Shown here one piece after another: positions 10,093-19,328 of a stretch of DNA of 64,000 nt. Position 1 is the stretch's first letter. Each line of letters opens with the position of its first letter. The stretch lies in NCBI GenBank assembly GCA_034509425.1, contig JAVTVJ010000566.1:868001-932000 (forward strand), written 5' to 3'. The notes beneath the pieces are model-generated. The model was not told the origin of the DNA. It saw only the letters and a list, made by a program, of their open reading frames with translations, and searched no databases. A program made the translations under genes and the position numbers. This stretch comes from Eopsaltria australis. Its lineage: Eukaryota > Chordata > Aves > Passeriformes > Petroicidae.

Positions 10093-10562
10093 ATCATAGA
10101 AAAAACTGGGTTGGAAGGGGCCTTAAAGATCACCCAGTTCCACCCCTGTCATGGGCAGGGACACCTTCCACTCTCCCAGGCTGCTCCAAGCCCTGTCCAG
10201 CCTGGCCTTGGGCACTGCCAGGGATCCAGAAACAGCCACAGCTTCTCTGGGCACCCTGTGCCCACCCTCACAGGGAACAATTCCTGCCCGAAATCCCATC
10301 CAACCCTGCCCTCTGGCAGTCTGAAGCCATTCCCTGGGTCCTGTCCCTCCATGCCTTGTCCCCAGTCCCTCTCCAGGTCTCCTGGAGCCCCTTTAGGAGC
10401 TCTGAGCTCTCCTGGAGCTTTCTCCATGTGAACACCCCCAGCTCTCCCAGCCTGGCTCCAGCCCTTTCCTGACTTTTGTGGCCTCCTTTGGACTTGTTCC
10501 AACAACTCCACATCCTTCTTACGCTGGAGGCCCCAGAGCTGAACTCTCCAGGCACCCAGATG
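10093..10562 (-). mobile_element. CR1 LINE 3' fragment
   Basis: The plus strand begins GGATCATAGAAAAAACTGGG, then GGTTGGAAGGGGCCTTAAAG and CATGGGCAGGGACACCTTCC. This is the reverse complement of the CR1 3' end typical of bird genomes. Truncated at its 5' end like most copies, and no reverse-transcriptase frame remains. Confidence 0.85.
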
Positions 10563-10863
10563 AGAATAAAAGCATAAAATCAGAGCACAAATGATCATCA
10601 AGGGGACAGACACTTGCTGGGAGTGAGGCTGTGGCTCAGGGATTATTTCAGTCCAGCAGCTGGAAGATGCAATCCCCTCCCTGTGGCACCAGCATCCATC
10701 TGGGCAGGGAGCTGGAGGCACTGGGAGCTTGGGTTGGGCAGAGTTTCCATCCCCAGAAGTTCCTGAAGTTCCCTCCATGACCCTGACACAAAAGGGACCC
10801 AGCAAAACCAGCCATGAGGGTGAGGGAAGGGGCAGCTGGAAGAAAGTGGTGGCTGGTCTGCAC

Positions 10864-11035
10864 TTCATTTATGTTTATGTTTGTGTTCATATTTATTTAT
10901 ATTCTTATGTTTTATTTGTATATATTTATATTTATGTATTTATGTATTTATTTATATATTTATATATTTATATTTTTATATTTTTATATTTTTATATTTT
11001 TATATTTTTATATATATATATATCCCTAATTTATA
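10864..11035. repeat. TA-rich low-complexity tract
   Basis: Runs of TTTAT, TATTTTTA and TATATA over about 170 bp. This is a decayed microsatellite, and the hydrophobic Tyr/Ile frames through it are artefacts. Confidence 0.8.
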
Positions 11036-11039
11036 TAGA

Positions 11040-11805
11040 TTAGGGATAATAATAATCCATATGATGGAGTTGTGACCCCAGGGAACTTCAGTTTCTCTCA
11101 GCCACAGGTTTGCTGCATAACCTCAAACAAGTTGCAAAACCTCCTCTTCTTTCTCACTTCAAATCAAGGGACATTTTTTGCCTTACCAGGGTAGTTGGGA
11201 TTATTTAATTCATGAGGGGAGTGTCATATAAAGTATAGCAATAGAAACTAAAATACACAGAATGGGGTTTGCCCATTTCCTTTAATTTTTGAGAACAAAG
11301 TAAGTAGATGAAATCTTGTGCCCCTCCAAAACCAAACAGAATCTTTCTTTGTGCAAAATGTTACATTAACCTTAGTGGTTGTTCATTTTTATTGTATTAT
11401 TTGTAATAATTCTGCAGATATTTCAGAAAAGGGCAGTTCATTCCTACTGCATAAAAAAAATCACCATAGATCTGGGTTTTTTTTACATTTCCCCCTCATA
11501 TAATTTCAAAAAAACCCCAAACTGAACACAATTAGGAATTTACCTTCCCGCTTCCCTCCTCGCAAAAAGAAAAAATAAAAATGTTTTTTAAAATCAGTAA
11601 AGTGTTAAACAAGTCAGGAGCACACAGAGCACAGCACATCAGTAACACCGGGGATGCTTCAGACCACACCAAGCCCTGCATGAAGAAGGTGAAATGTTTG
11701 TAGCAGCACGAGGAAGCAGCTTCCAGACACAGCACAGCCTTCCTGGAGAGGCTGGGACGAGGACAGCGCTCCAGAGGACTCGGAAAAGCCACAGGGCACA
11801 AGTTT
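11040..11805. other. No gene seen
   Basis: AT-rich sequence without splice-supported frames. Confidence 0.5.
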
Positions 11806-11809
11806 TCCT

Positions 11810-12262
11810 CCTACAGCAGTGTTTATCCCGATCCCAATGATGCCTTAGGATTTTAGATTTTCTATTTTTCAATTCCTGCACTGCATTAATACACAGCTTT
11901 AAATTCCATATGAAGTGTAGTTCACTGTCTTCACATTTTGGTCAGACAACAATTCCTCTCTAGGCCTGAAATTCAAGGACACGCCACAGCCTCAGGCATG
12001 AAAAGTATAAACAAAAATGAGTTGGGGGTAAATTAATTCATTACCTGAAGCTGTAATTGGAGGATTAACCCCTGATACGTAAATGGACCAAACTTATAAT
12101 TGTGTGAAAAACTGCTGCCCATTGTCCACCTTGGGTGTAGCCCCTCAGAAGCTCTTGACTTCAATCTGTTGAAGACCTTTAATAAATACCTGCTTTTATT
12201 CTCTTAACTTTGTCTAACCTCTGTTCTAGGTAGCCACTCTCAGGCATCACTTTTCAGTCCCA
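11810..12262 (+). mobile_element. Solo-LTR-like element, copy 2 of 3
   Basis: Opposite orientation to copies 8,875-9,300 and 62,460-62,900. On the plus strand it carries CCTCTCTAGGCCTGAA, ACCTTGGGTGTAGCCCC, an AATAAA signal at about 12,180 and ends near CTCTGTTCTAGGTAGCC. Shared order of landmarks supports one family. Confidence 0.55.
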
Positions 12263-12405
12263 CCTCGGGTGCCAAAAACACCAAGGCATCACCAAGGGCT
12301 GCCCTGGCCTGTGTGGGGTCACTTTGTGCTTGTGCATGGCCCCAGGAGTAGGGGCTGCACCTCTTGGGACTTCCTCAGGATCCTGATTGCTGGGGGAATG
12401 GCACT

Positions 12406-12559
12406 GAGATCAAGGCCAAGCACAACCTAAAGGTTCTCAGGAATTCTGAAATCAAGGCCAACACAACCTAAAGGTCCTTAGGAGTCGTAAAATCAAGGTC
12501 AAGCACAACATAAAGGTTCTCAGGAGTCCTGAAATCAAGGTCAAGCATGACCTAAAGGT
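12406..12559. repeat. Four-unit tandem repeat, about 42 bp
   Basis: Units share ATCAAGGCCAAGCACAACC and TAAAGGTTCTCAGGA with a few substitutions. Minisatellite-like. Confidence 0.8.
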
Positions 12560-12561
12560 GC

Positions 12562-13420
12562 ATCTCCCTTCACTGATCAGAAAACATCTTCACATTCTCC
12601 CTGGGAGGGAACAAAACCCACCCCAAGGCCCACGTGTGGCTTCGGGGCCTTGGTTCTGCAGCCAGAGTGGGTGGAGAGAAAGCCAAAGAAAGGTTTTGTT
12701 GTTTGAGGGGGGTTTTTCATTTAACAGTAGGAATCAGCTTGTGATTCTTTTTGTAAATGTTTTAAAGCATGGGCATTGTACATAAAGGTTGTTTTTGTTT
12801 TTAAAGTCACCTCAGACACAGGCCTGCGAGCCCCTGTGATTGGAAGCAATGAGTGCTCTCACACAGCAAATTGGAATAGGAAACTTGTAGTTCCTATCTC
12901 CATTACACACAGCAAAATGTGAAGTGGTTGGAATGGTACAAATTCTAGCCTTTATTTTGCCTTATTTTGCTGTGATGCCATCAGATTGTGTGAGATTCAT
13001 CAAGGAACTTGGTTCTGCCAGGATGGGTGTGCAAGGATGATCCCTTAGCTCAGGTGTGGACCTGGTGTTTTCCAGGCCAGACACAACTGTCATCCACAGC
13101 CAGCCTCTGTCTGCAAAGAGAACAGGGAGCACCAGCTCTGAGGAGCTCAGGGGTTACTGAACAAACAGAACAATTGCTAATTTCTATCCGTTACTTGTCA
13201 GGAGTATTTGCTGCTGATAGATTTGATATTGCTCAAAAAAAGAACCCTGGCAGCTCGCCTCAGCTATGAAGGGAAGAGACTCTTTTGAACAGGTTCCAGC
13301 TCAGCTCCTTGCTTGAATTAAAAGCAGAGCAAAACTCTTCTGTTGATCCCATCAAACCCACCTACATTTGACAACAGTCTGTGAAAGACATAAGAGTGTA
13401 AAAATTATTTTACAGTACTT
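12562..13420. other. No gene seen; possible 3' end of gene B
   Basis: No supported exon. On the minus strand an AATAAA lies near 12,951-12,957 (TTTATT on the plus strand) and could serve gene B if its last exon is at 13.4-13.8 kb. This is conjecture. Confidence 0.25.
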
Positions 13421-13422
13421 AC

Positions 13423-13495
13423 ATTTTTCTGATTGAGTCATGGCATACCCATTCCTGGAGGAAGACCCTGTGTAGCAGCCATTTTTACTAAGTAC
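13423..13495 (-). CDS. Orphan exon candidate (73 nt), possible gene B tail
   Basis: A strong acceptor (CTCCTTTCCCAG) and strong donor (AAAAT|GTAAGTA) frame 73 nt. In phase 0 it is open for 24 codons (VLSKNGCYTGSSSRNGYAMT...). Joined to the gene B transmembrane exon the phase would be 2 instead, giving 18 residues and a TGA. So it either ends gene B with a short tail or belongs to something unidentified. A weaker alternative tail exon begins at 13,842. Confidence 0.3.
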
Positions 13496-14202
13496 CTGGG
13501 AAAGGAGTAAATAGAGTTTAAAAATCGTGAATGAATTTCATAAACAAAACAATGGAGTAAAAATATAACATATATAATATATAGTAATATAAATAGTAAT
13601 TTAAAATTCTCAAAGCCCTTTGATAATGGAGCCCTGCACCCCAGTCATGTGCAGTGCAGCCTCAGCTGCCCTGTGTGGGGGGGACAAGGGCTGCCAGGGG
13701 GCAGGGCTGGGATGAGCCTTCACCCAAAACTGCCTCCAAGCCTCACTGGCAATCACTCCACACACACAGAGCAAAGTCTCCGAGCCAAACCTGCATCAGG
13801 TTGGATTTGTTGTAACAGTGACTTGTGGCAAATTTGCTCCTCCTGTAACGTAACTGCTACCATGAAACTTTACACGAGCTACTAAATAATCCCTGTCCCA
13901 TCCTGAGCTGCATTGCCCAACTGCTGGAGTGACCTTGCTTTGCCTCTGCCGCTGCTCCTGGGGCTGCTCTTGGCCAGGCAGCCTCAGTGGGAGCCAGCAC
14001 CAGCTGCAGCCCCAGCGGGCTGCCCAGGACAAGGCCCAGCCATTAAGAGGCCAATTCAAGCACTGGGCAGCAGCAGAAGCCTCAGCAGAGTTATCTGGGC
14101 AACCAGTGACTCCCTACAACTCCACAGCAGCCTCACTGGGAATGTTTCCTGACTGTGAGCACCCGTTCAAGAAGCTGGGGGTGGAGATCAACAATGACTT
14201 AC

Positions 14203-14365
14203 TTTTTCTCGTTCTTCCAGCACCGGTGTCCGATGTAGCACAGGACCATGAAATGTGGCACAGTGACCAGTGTCAGTACTAGGGCCAAAATGCAGGCCCA
14301 GCGCACATCCTGGGGGCAGAGAACGCTTCTGGATGTATCCTGGGCATCTGACTTGCCGAGCAGTT
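14203..14365 (-). CDS. Gene B transmembrane exon (163 nt)
   Basis: The acceptor is CTGATCCCACAG and the donor AAAAA|GTAAGT; phase runs from 1 to 2 as in A and C. It codes a polar stalk (LLGKSDAQDTSRSV), a CPQDVRWAC start to the span, about 22 hydrophobic residues (ILALVLTLVTVPHFMVLCYIG), then HRCWKNEK. Only the end pattern CYxG followed by CWK aligns clearly with gene A. The bordering intron, in contrast, is nearly identical to that of A and C. Confidence 0.6.
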
Positions 14366-17300
14366 CTGTGGGATCAGTGGGGAGCGTGAGCCCGTGCTGT
14401 GCTGCACTGCTGAGCTGGCAGCACGGTGCCTACGGCCAGGACGTTCTCTGTTGCCCCAGAGCTGGGGCCTGCAGGCCCCTTGCCGCCCCTCGGCACAGGC
14501 TGTGCCCCCCAACAAAGGCCAGAAGGCCGGCAGGAGAGCCCGGCGCCAGCGCAGCTGCTTGGCCAGTGGCTCCTTCGAGGGACAGGGGCCAAAGCCAGCC
14601 CTGGGCAGCACCTGCCACCCGCGACCCTCCCTGCCCCGCCACAGCTGCCCCAGCCCGAGGGGACAGAGCCGGGCCCTGTCAGGACACACTGCAGCAATTA
14701 CCTCCTGTGCCACTGCCTGGCATTGCCGTCCCTCCTTTGGCAGAGGCTGCCACAGAGTCATTGCTTTCTCTGGATTGTACGACCTTCCACACAGGCTTTT
14801 GGTTCATCACTTGAGAAAGGAAAAGAGACAGCTGGATCAGATGGAACTGTTCTCCATCGGGGAGCTGGCATCTTCAGAAGAAAGTACTGGTCAAATACAT
14901 GGATAGTCACGAGGAAATCAGATGAGATCTGGGGCTGTAAAGCGCCCTCCCTTCTGCAAACAGCTGCCTCTCCTGATGTGCTGGGAGAAGGGGAAATTGC
15001 AGAGCATCTCAGGGTGCGCCTGGCCCGTGGTGCAGTTTGGGCACCCTGGCAGCTGATGCCAAATGCCTTCCTGCAGAGGCTGGGGAGAAGCTGCAGCCGG
15101 GCCAGGCTGGGAAACAGCCCTGCAGGGCGTGAAACAGCAGCGGGGCAGCCAGGCTGCCATGGATCCCTTCCCGCTGTGCCGGGCACGGCGTGTCCAGATG
15201 TGCAGCAAAAGCCCCCGGCTGCTGAGTGCCAGGAGAAGGCTCAGGGACATGGACCCACCTCTGCCTCTCTCCAGGTCAATCAGCATCTGATGCATGTGTT
15301 TGGATGCCTTTGGGGACTTAATGTTTCCTTTAGGTTTGTTCCTCTGTCTAGAAGGACCTTAAGAGAAAGTGTTTCCATTTCAGACAAATGGATCCCACAG
15401 AACCAGAGCTCAGCCTGTGGGGTCAGCAGGGACACACGACTCACCCCTGTGATGGGAGCCAGGCTTGGGTGGAGCAACCAGGAAAGGCGCTGGAAAAATC
15501 CTTCCTTCAGACACACCTGTAACTCAACAGCCAGAGAAGCTTCTGTCACCTGGTTCCTGCCAGGTTATCAATGATTAGTCTTTTAGAAACGTTTACAACA
15601 TATCTGCAGGAGGCTCCAAGGGCTGAAAATCTTCATGAAGCCAAGGTGCTGGAAAAGCCTTCCCAGCACCCACACCTAGAATGGAGCACAGACCAGAACC
15701 ATTCCATGCTGTGCTGGGATCCCCTTGTGCCTTGGGGACCTGGGCACTGCAAGGGGCTCGGCTAAGGCCGTGGGAGCCAGATGTCAGTGGACATGGCCAA
15801 AGGTGCAGAGGGGCCTGGGCGGCTCTGGGCTGGCTCCTGGTCACTCTGCACCCACTTTGCATTCCCTGGGCAACATCCCTGGAGGGGTGGCTTGAGCAGC
15901 CCAGGACCCCTGGGGGCTCTGTCCCTCCCACCAAGGAAACCCTCCCTAAAGCCCTGGGAAAAACTGCAGCAGGCAGTGCCACAACCATCCCTCTCTCCCT
16001 CCTTCCCCTTGGACAGCTCCCCCAGGCCAAGGGGACACAGTCAGGCCCTGTCAGGACACACTGGAGCCCAGCTCTCCCCCTCTGCCCTTTCCCCACCATG
16101 GGCACCCCCTGCAGCCGCTCCCAGGCTTGGGGGCCGTGTCTCCCACGCAGGGACCCCAGCAGGACTGCTCAGCACGCGAGTGCCCTGAGCCTGCTCGGGA
16201 TAATTCCTGTGTGCTGTGCCGGGCTTGTCCGGGCTGTGCCCGCACTGCCCAGCAGCAGAGATGGCAGCTGAAGCCTCAGCAGGGCTCAGGCCCAGAGGCA
16301 CAGCAATTACGTCCTGCCACTGTGCCTGGCATCGCCTCCCTTCCTGCAGCAGAGGCTGCCAATGGGCCATTGCTTTCTCCAGGAAGTTGTGCCTTCAGCA
16401 CAGCCTCTTCATCCACCTCTGGAGGAAGGAAGAGGGACAGCTGGATCAGATGGGGTTGTTCCCCAGCGGGAAGGCAGCAGCTTGAGGAGGCAGTACTTGT
16501 CAAAAACATGGATAAGGTTCAGGAAGTCATCCAAGCTTTGGAGCTGGGCCAGGGCCTGCCCTCATCCAAACAGCGCCTACACCTGATCTACTCCAACAGC
16601 AGGAAATTGCAGAGGATCTCAGGATGTGCGCGGCTTATGGTGCAGTTTGGCGCCCTGGCAGCTGATGCCAAATGCCTTCCTGCAGAGGCTGGGGAGAAGC
16701 TGCAGCCAGGCCAGGCTGGCAAACAGCCCTGCAGGGCATGAAAGCAGCAGTGGGGTAGCCAGGCTGCCATGGATCCCTTCCTGCAGTGCCGGGCACGGCG
16801 TGTCCAGATGTGCAGCAAAAGCCCCGGGCTGCTGAGTGCCAGGAGAAGGCTCAGGGACATGGACCCACCTCGGCCTCTCTCCAGATCTATCAGCCTCTGA
16901 TGCATGTGTTTGGATGCCTTTGGGGACTTAATGTTTCCTTTAGGTTTGTTCCTCTGTCTAGGAGGACCTTAAGAGAAAGTGTTTCCATTTCAGACAAATG
17001 GATCCCACAGAACCAGAGCTCAGCCTGTGGGGTCAGCAGGGACACACGACTCACCCCTGCGATGGGAGCCTGGCTTGGGTGGAGCAACCAGGAAAGGAGC
17101 TGGAAAAGTCTTTCCTTCGGACACACCTGTAACTCAACAGCCAGAGAAGCTTCTGTCACCTGGTTCCTGCCAGGTTATCAATGATTAGTCTTTTAGAAAC
17201 GTTTACAACATACCTGCAGGAGGCTCCAGGGGCTGACAATCTTCATGAAGCCAAGGTGCTGAAAAAGCCTTCCCAGCACCCAAACCTAGAAGGGAGCACA

Positions 17301-17738
17301 GACCAGAACCATTCCATGCCGTGCTGGGATCCCCTTGTGCCTTGGGGACCTGGGCACTGCAAGGGGCTCGGCTAAGGCCGTGGGAGCCAGATGTCAGTGG
17401 ACATGGCCAAAGGTGCAGAGGGGCCTGGGCAGCTCTGGGCTGGCTCCTGGTCACTCTGCACCCTCTTTGCATTCCCTGGGCAACATCCCTGGAGGGGCAG
17501 CTGGAGCAATCCATGGGCCCCTGGGGGCTCTGTCCCTCCCACCGAGGAAACCCTCCCTCCAGCCCTGGGAAAACCATCCCCAATGCTTCCCGGGGAGAAG
17601 GGAGCTCTGTCCCGGGAAAGGGGAGCCAGGCCTGGGCTCACCTGCTCCCCTTGCTCCCAGCGGAGCAGCCTGGGCAGCCCTGGCAGGCAGGGCCACTGCC
17701 AGGAGGAGCAGGAGGAAGAGGCGCAGAGCAAGGGCCAT
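14203..17738 (-). CDS. Gene B: uncharacterised type I membrane protein with duplicated ectodomain block; tail exon unresolved
   Basis: Exons on the minus strand are signal peptide (17,642-17,738), exon 2 (17,214-17,285), exon 3 (16,869-16,967), exon 5 (16,311-16,418), second block exon 2' (15,604-15,675), exon 3' (15,259-15,357), exon 5' (14,702-14,809) and transmembrane (14,203-14,365). All ectodomain exons are phase 1-1, so repeats, losses or skipping keep the frame. Exon 2' has lost its GT donor and is probably skipped; without it the exons sum to 746 nt and enter the tail in phase 2, as in A and C. The product would be a short-ectodomain, single-span surface protein rich in basic segments. 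Gene C lies upstream in the same orientation, 1.35 kb away. The promoter has three TGACCTCA motifs. I recognise no family; the exon chain is a prediction from splice sites, phase and paralogy. Confidence 0.55.
14702..14809 (-). CDS. Gene B exon 5' (108 nt, phase 1-1)
   Basis: The acceptor TTTCCTTTCTCAAG and donor GGAG|GTAATT are both good. It reads MNQKPVWKVVQSRESNDSVA then ASAKGGTAMPGSGTG. Same length and phase as exon 5, with diverged sequence around a shared ESNxxxAAS core. Confidence 0.55.
15259..15357 (-). CDS. Gene B exon 3' (99 nt, phase 1-1)
   Basis: The acceptor is CACTTTCTCTTAAG and the donor GCAGAG|GTGGGT. It reads PSRQRNKPKGNIKSPKAS followed by KHMHQMLIDLERGR. The segment is strongly basic, then a short amphipathic helix-like stretch. 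Confidence 0.55.
15604..15675 (-). pseudogene. Gene B exon 2' with broken splice donor
   Basis: The 72-nt body and acceptor are intact and open (GAGKAFPAPWLHEDFQPLEP). The donor reads CAG|ATATGT instead of the CAG|GTATGT seen in exon 2. Skipping it keeps the frame. Confidence 0.6.
16311..16418 (-). CDS. Gene B exon 5 (108 nt, phase 1-1)
   Basis: The acceptor is CTTCCTTCCTCCAG and the donor GGAC|GTAATT. It reads VDEEAVLKAQLPGESNGPLA then ASAAGREAMPGTVAG. Nearly identical to 577-684. Confidence 0.55.
16869..16967 (-). CDS. Gene B exon 3 (99 nt, phase 1-1)
   Basis: Acceptor CTCTTAAG and donor CGAG|GTGGGT. Codes PPRQRNKPKGNIKSPKAS then KHMHQRLIDLERGR. Confidence 0.55.
17214..17285 (-). CDS. Gene B exon 2 (72 nt, phase 1-1)
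   Basis: Acceptor CTCCCTTCTAG and donor CTGCAG|GTATGT. Codes GAGKAFSAPWLHEDCQPLEP. It has Cys where the 0 and 2' copies have Phe. Confidence 0.6.
17642..17738 (-). CDS. Gene B signal-peptide exon
   Basis: ATG at 17,738, then MALALRLFLLLLLAVALPA and an Ala-rich cleavage region (ARA, then AQAAP). It ends at GCAG|GTGAGC after 97 nt. The protein is identical to the gene C signal exon. Confidence 0.75.
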
Positions 17739-17930
17739 GGTGCCTTGCCCTGAGCCACTCGTGCAGCTCTTGCTGCCACCACTGTCCTGACACCGCTGTC
17801 CCAAGGTCAGCACCACTGCTGCCGCCGCCACTGCTGCTGCTGCAACAGTTGTGGTCAAGGAGCGACTGGTCACTCGTGCTGCTGTGCAACCATGGGGCTC
17901 TGGCAGCTCTGTAACCTCAGAGCCCTGCTG

Positions 17931-17973
17931 TGACCTCAGCCTACTGTGACCTCAGAGCTCTGCTGTGACCTCA
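17931..17973 (-). promoter_or_regulatory. Three TGACCTCA motifs upstream of gene B
   Basis: Exact copies at 17,931-17,938, 17,947-17,954 and 17,966-17,973, flanked by near-matches TAACCTCA (17,912) and TGAGCTCA (17,984). They form a small tandem array of a CTGCTGTGACCTCAGAGC-like unit about 195-235 bp upstream of the ATG. Confidence 0.4.
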
Positions 17974-18097
17974 GAGCCCTGCTGTGAGCTCAAGGCTGCG
18001 GCAGGATTGTGTGGGAATGGATCTCCAGAGCTGCGCTCCCAGTGGAGACTATGTCCTGTCAGGCAGCTCCATCCAATCTATTTTTTTCACAAGAACT

Positions 18098-18106
18098 GAT
18101 TTATAG
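18098..18106 (-). promoter_or_regulatory. TATA-like box upstream of gene B
   Basis: CTATAAATC on the minus strand, matching the gene 0 copy at 2,116-2,124. Confidence 0.25.
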
Positions 18107-19081
18107 GAGATTGGATAAGTGAGACCTTTCATGGTTCTACCTGCAATAGCAATGTCAAGTCCCAAATTTAACTCAAATTCAAGTGGCTGATTCCCAGTAT
18201 TGCAGGCAGCACCAGCCCTGCCACACCAACACCAAGTGTGTGCTGTGCTCTGTGCTGGCCTTTGGGCCAGATTTAAAAAGTGAAGGCCTTGATGCTATCA
18301 TTTATAAAAATAATGCAATGCAGGCCATCAGGGTAAGCTGCATGCTTTAGAGGAGACCCAAACGCACTGCACATCTTATGGGAATCTCCAGCCACCCTAA
18401 AATCCCCCTGTGTGCCTCACAAGAGATCCCCGAGCCCTGCTCAACTTCCAGGGCTCCCTCGGCCCTTGCACACTTTCGGAGCTACCCCAAATTCCCTGTA
18501 CAACTTACAGGTGTCCCCAGCCCCCTGCCCAGCACAGAGGTGACCCAAACCCCCTGCACACCTTTAGGGGGACCCAAACTCAAGGAGCAGCAACAGGGCT
18601 GGGCCATATTCCCTGTGTATGTTCACCGTGTGTCCCTGGGTGAACACATGAGGCCTGGAGGGCAAATCCCCACTTTGCTTGTAAGGGATCCCAGGGTGCC
18701 ACAGGCACAGGCTCTGTTGGGCTCTGAGCTCATCTCTCATGCCATGAAAGGCTTCTCATGGTGCACAGTCCAGTCCCATCCCATTTTTTTCAAGCCACTT
18801 ACTGCTGGCTTTCCTCTTTTCCTGGCCATGCCACTGGAGGAGGTGCAGGCACAGCTGATGGCAGTGAAGGAAATGTGCCCTCAGCCCAGGGACGCTCAGC
18901 ATGGGCTCCCCCGGCCCCTCGGGCCCCGCCGCTGGTCACAGCAGCCCCTCCCTGCCTGCCTCCTGCCTGCCCACACCGTGGGCATCCACGGCTGCTGCCG
19001 GACATGGAGCTCAGCCAGGGCTGGTGCTGTGTGGCCTTTGCTGGGGGTACCACCCGGACACTGGTGTAACAACTGCATTTC

Positions 19082-19087
19082 TTTATT
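19082..19087 (-). terminator. Polyadenylation signal of gene C
   Basis: AATAAA on the minus strand, 43 bp past the gene C stop, conserved in gene A. Confidence 0.65.
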
Positions 19088-19129
19088 AGAACATAAAACA
19101 CGGGCCAAGCCCTGCCCTGGCGGACACCT

Positions 19130-19328
19130 TTAGAACTCGCCGGGCTGCAGGACCAGGGGGCTCAGGGGATGAGGCTCTCGTTTAGGTTGTACGCGTGTTG
19201 GGATGGCAGCAGGGAGGCAGTGGTATGGCACCAGGGCACACGGGGGCAGACGTGAAGAGGTGGGGTAAGGGGTCACATTCGTGCTGCCTGAGGAGTTTGG
19301 CTGCTCTTCTGATGGTGCACAGGAGCAC
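19130..19328 (-). CDS. Gene C terminal exon
   Basis: Same acceptor, length (199 nt) and stop as gene A. The tail begins CSCAPSEEQPNSSGS. Confidence 0.65.

Noticed and set aside
10149..10868. 239-codon minus-strand frame
   Set aside because: Most of it is a truncated CR1 3' region, which does not encode a protein there.
14870..15000. Block conserved in genes 0, B (twice) and C that reads like IHVFDKY in one frame (also near 740-830, 16,480-16,570, 20,230-20,300)
   Set aside because: The frame is not open in phase 1 in any copy, and one copy has a one-base shift. It is conserved at the same level as the introns around it, so I treat it as intronic.
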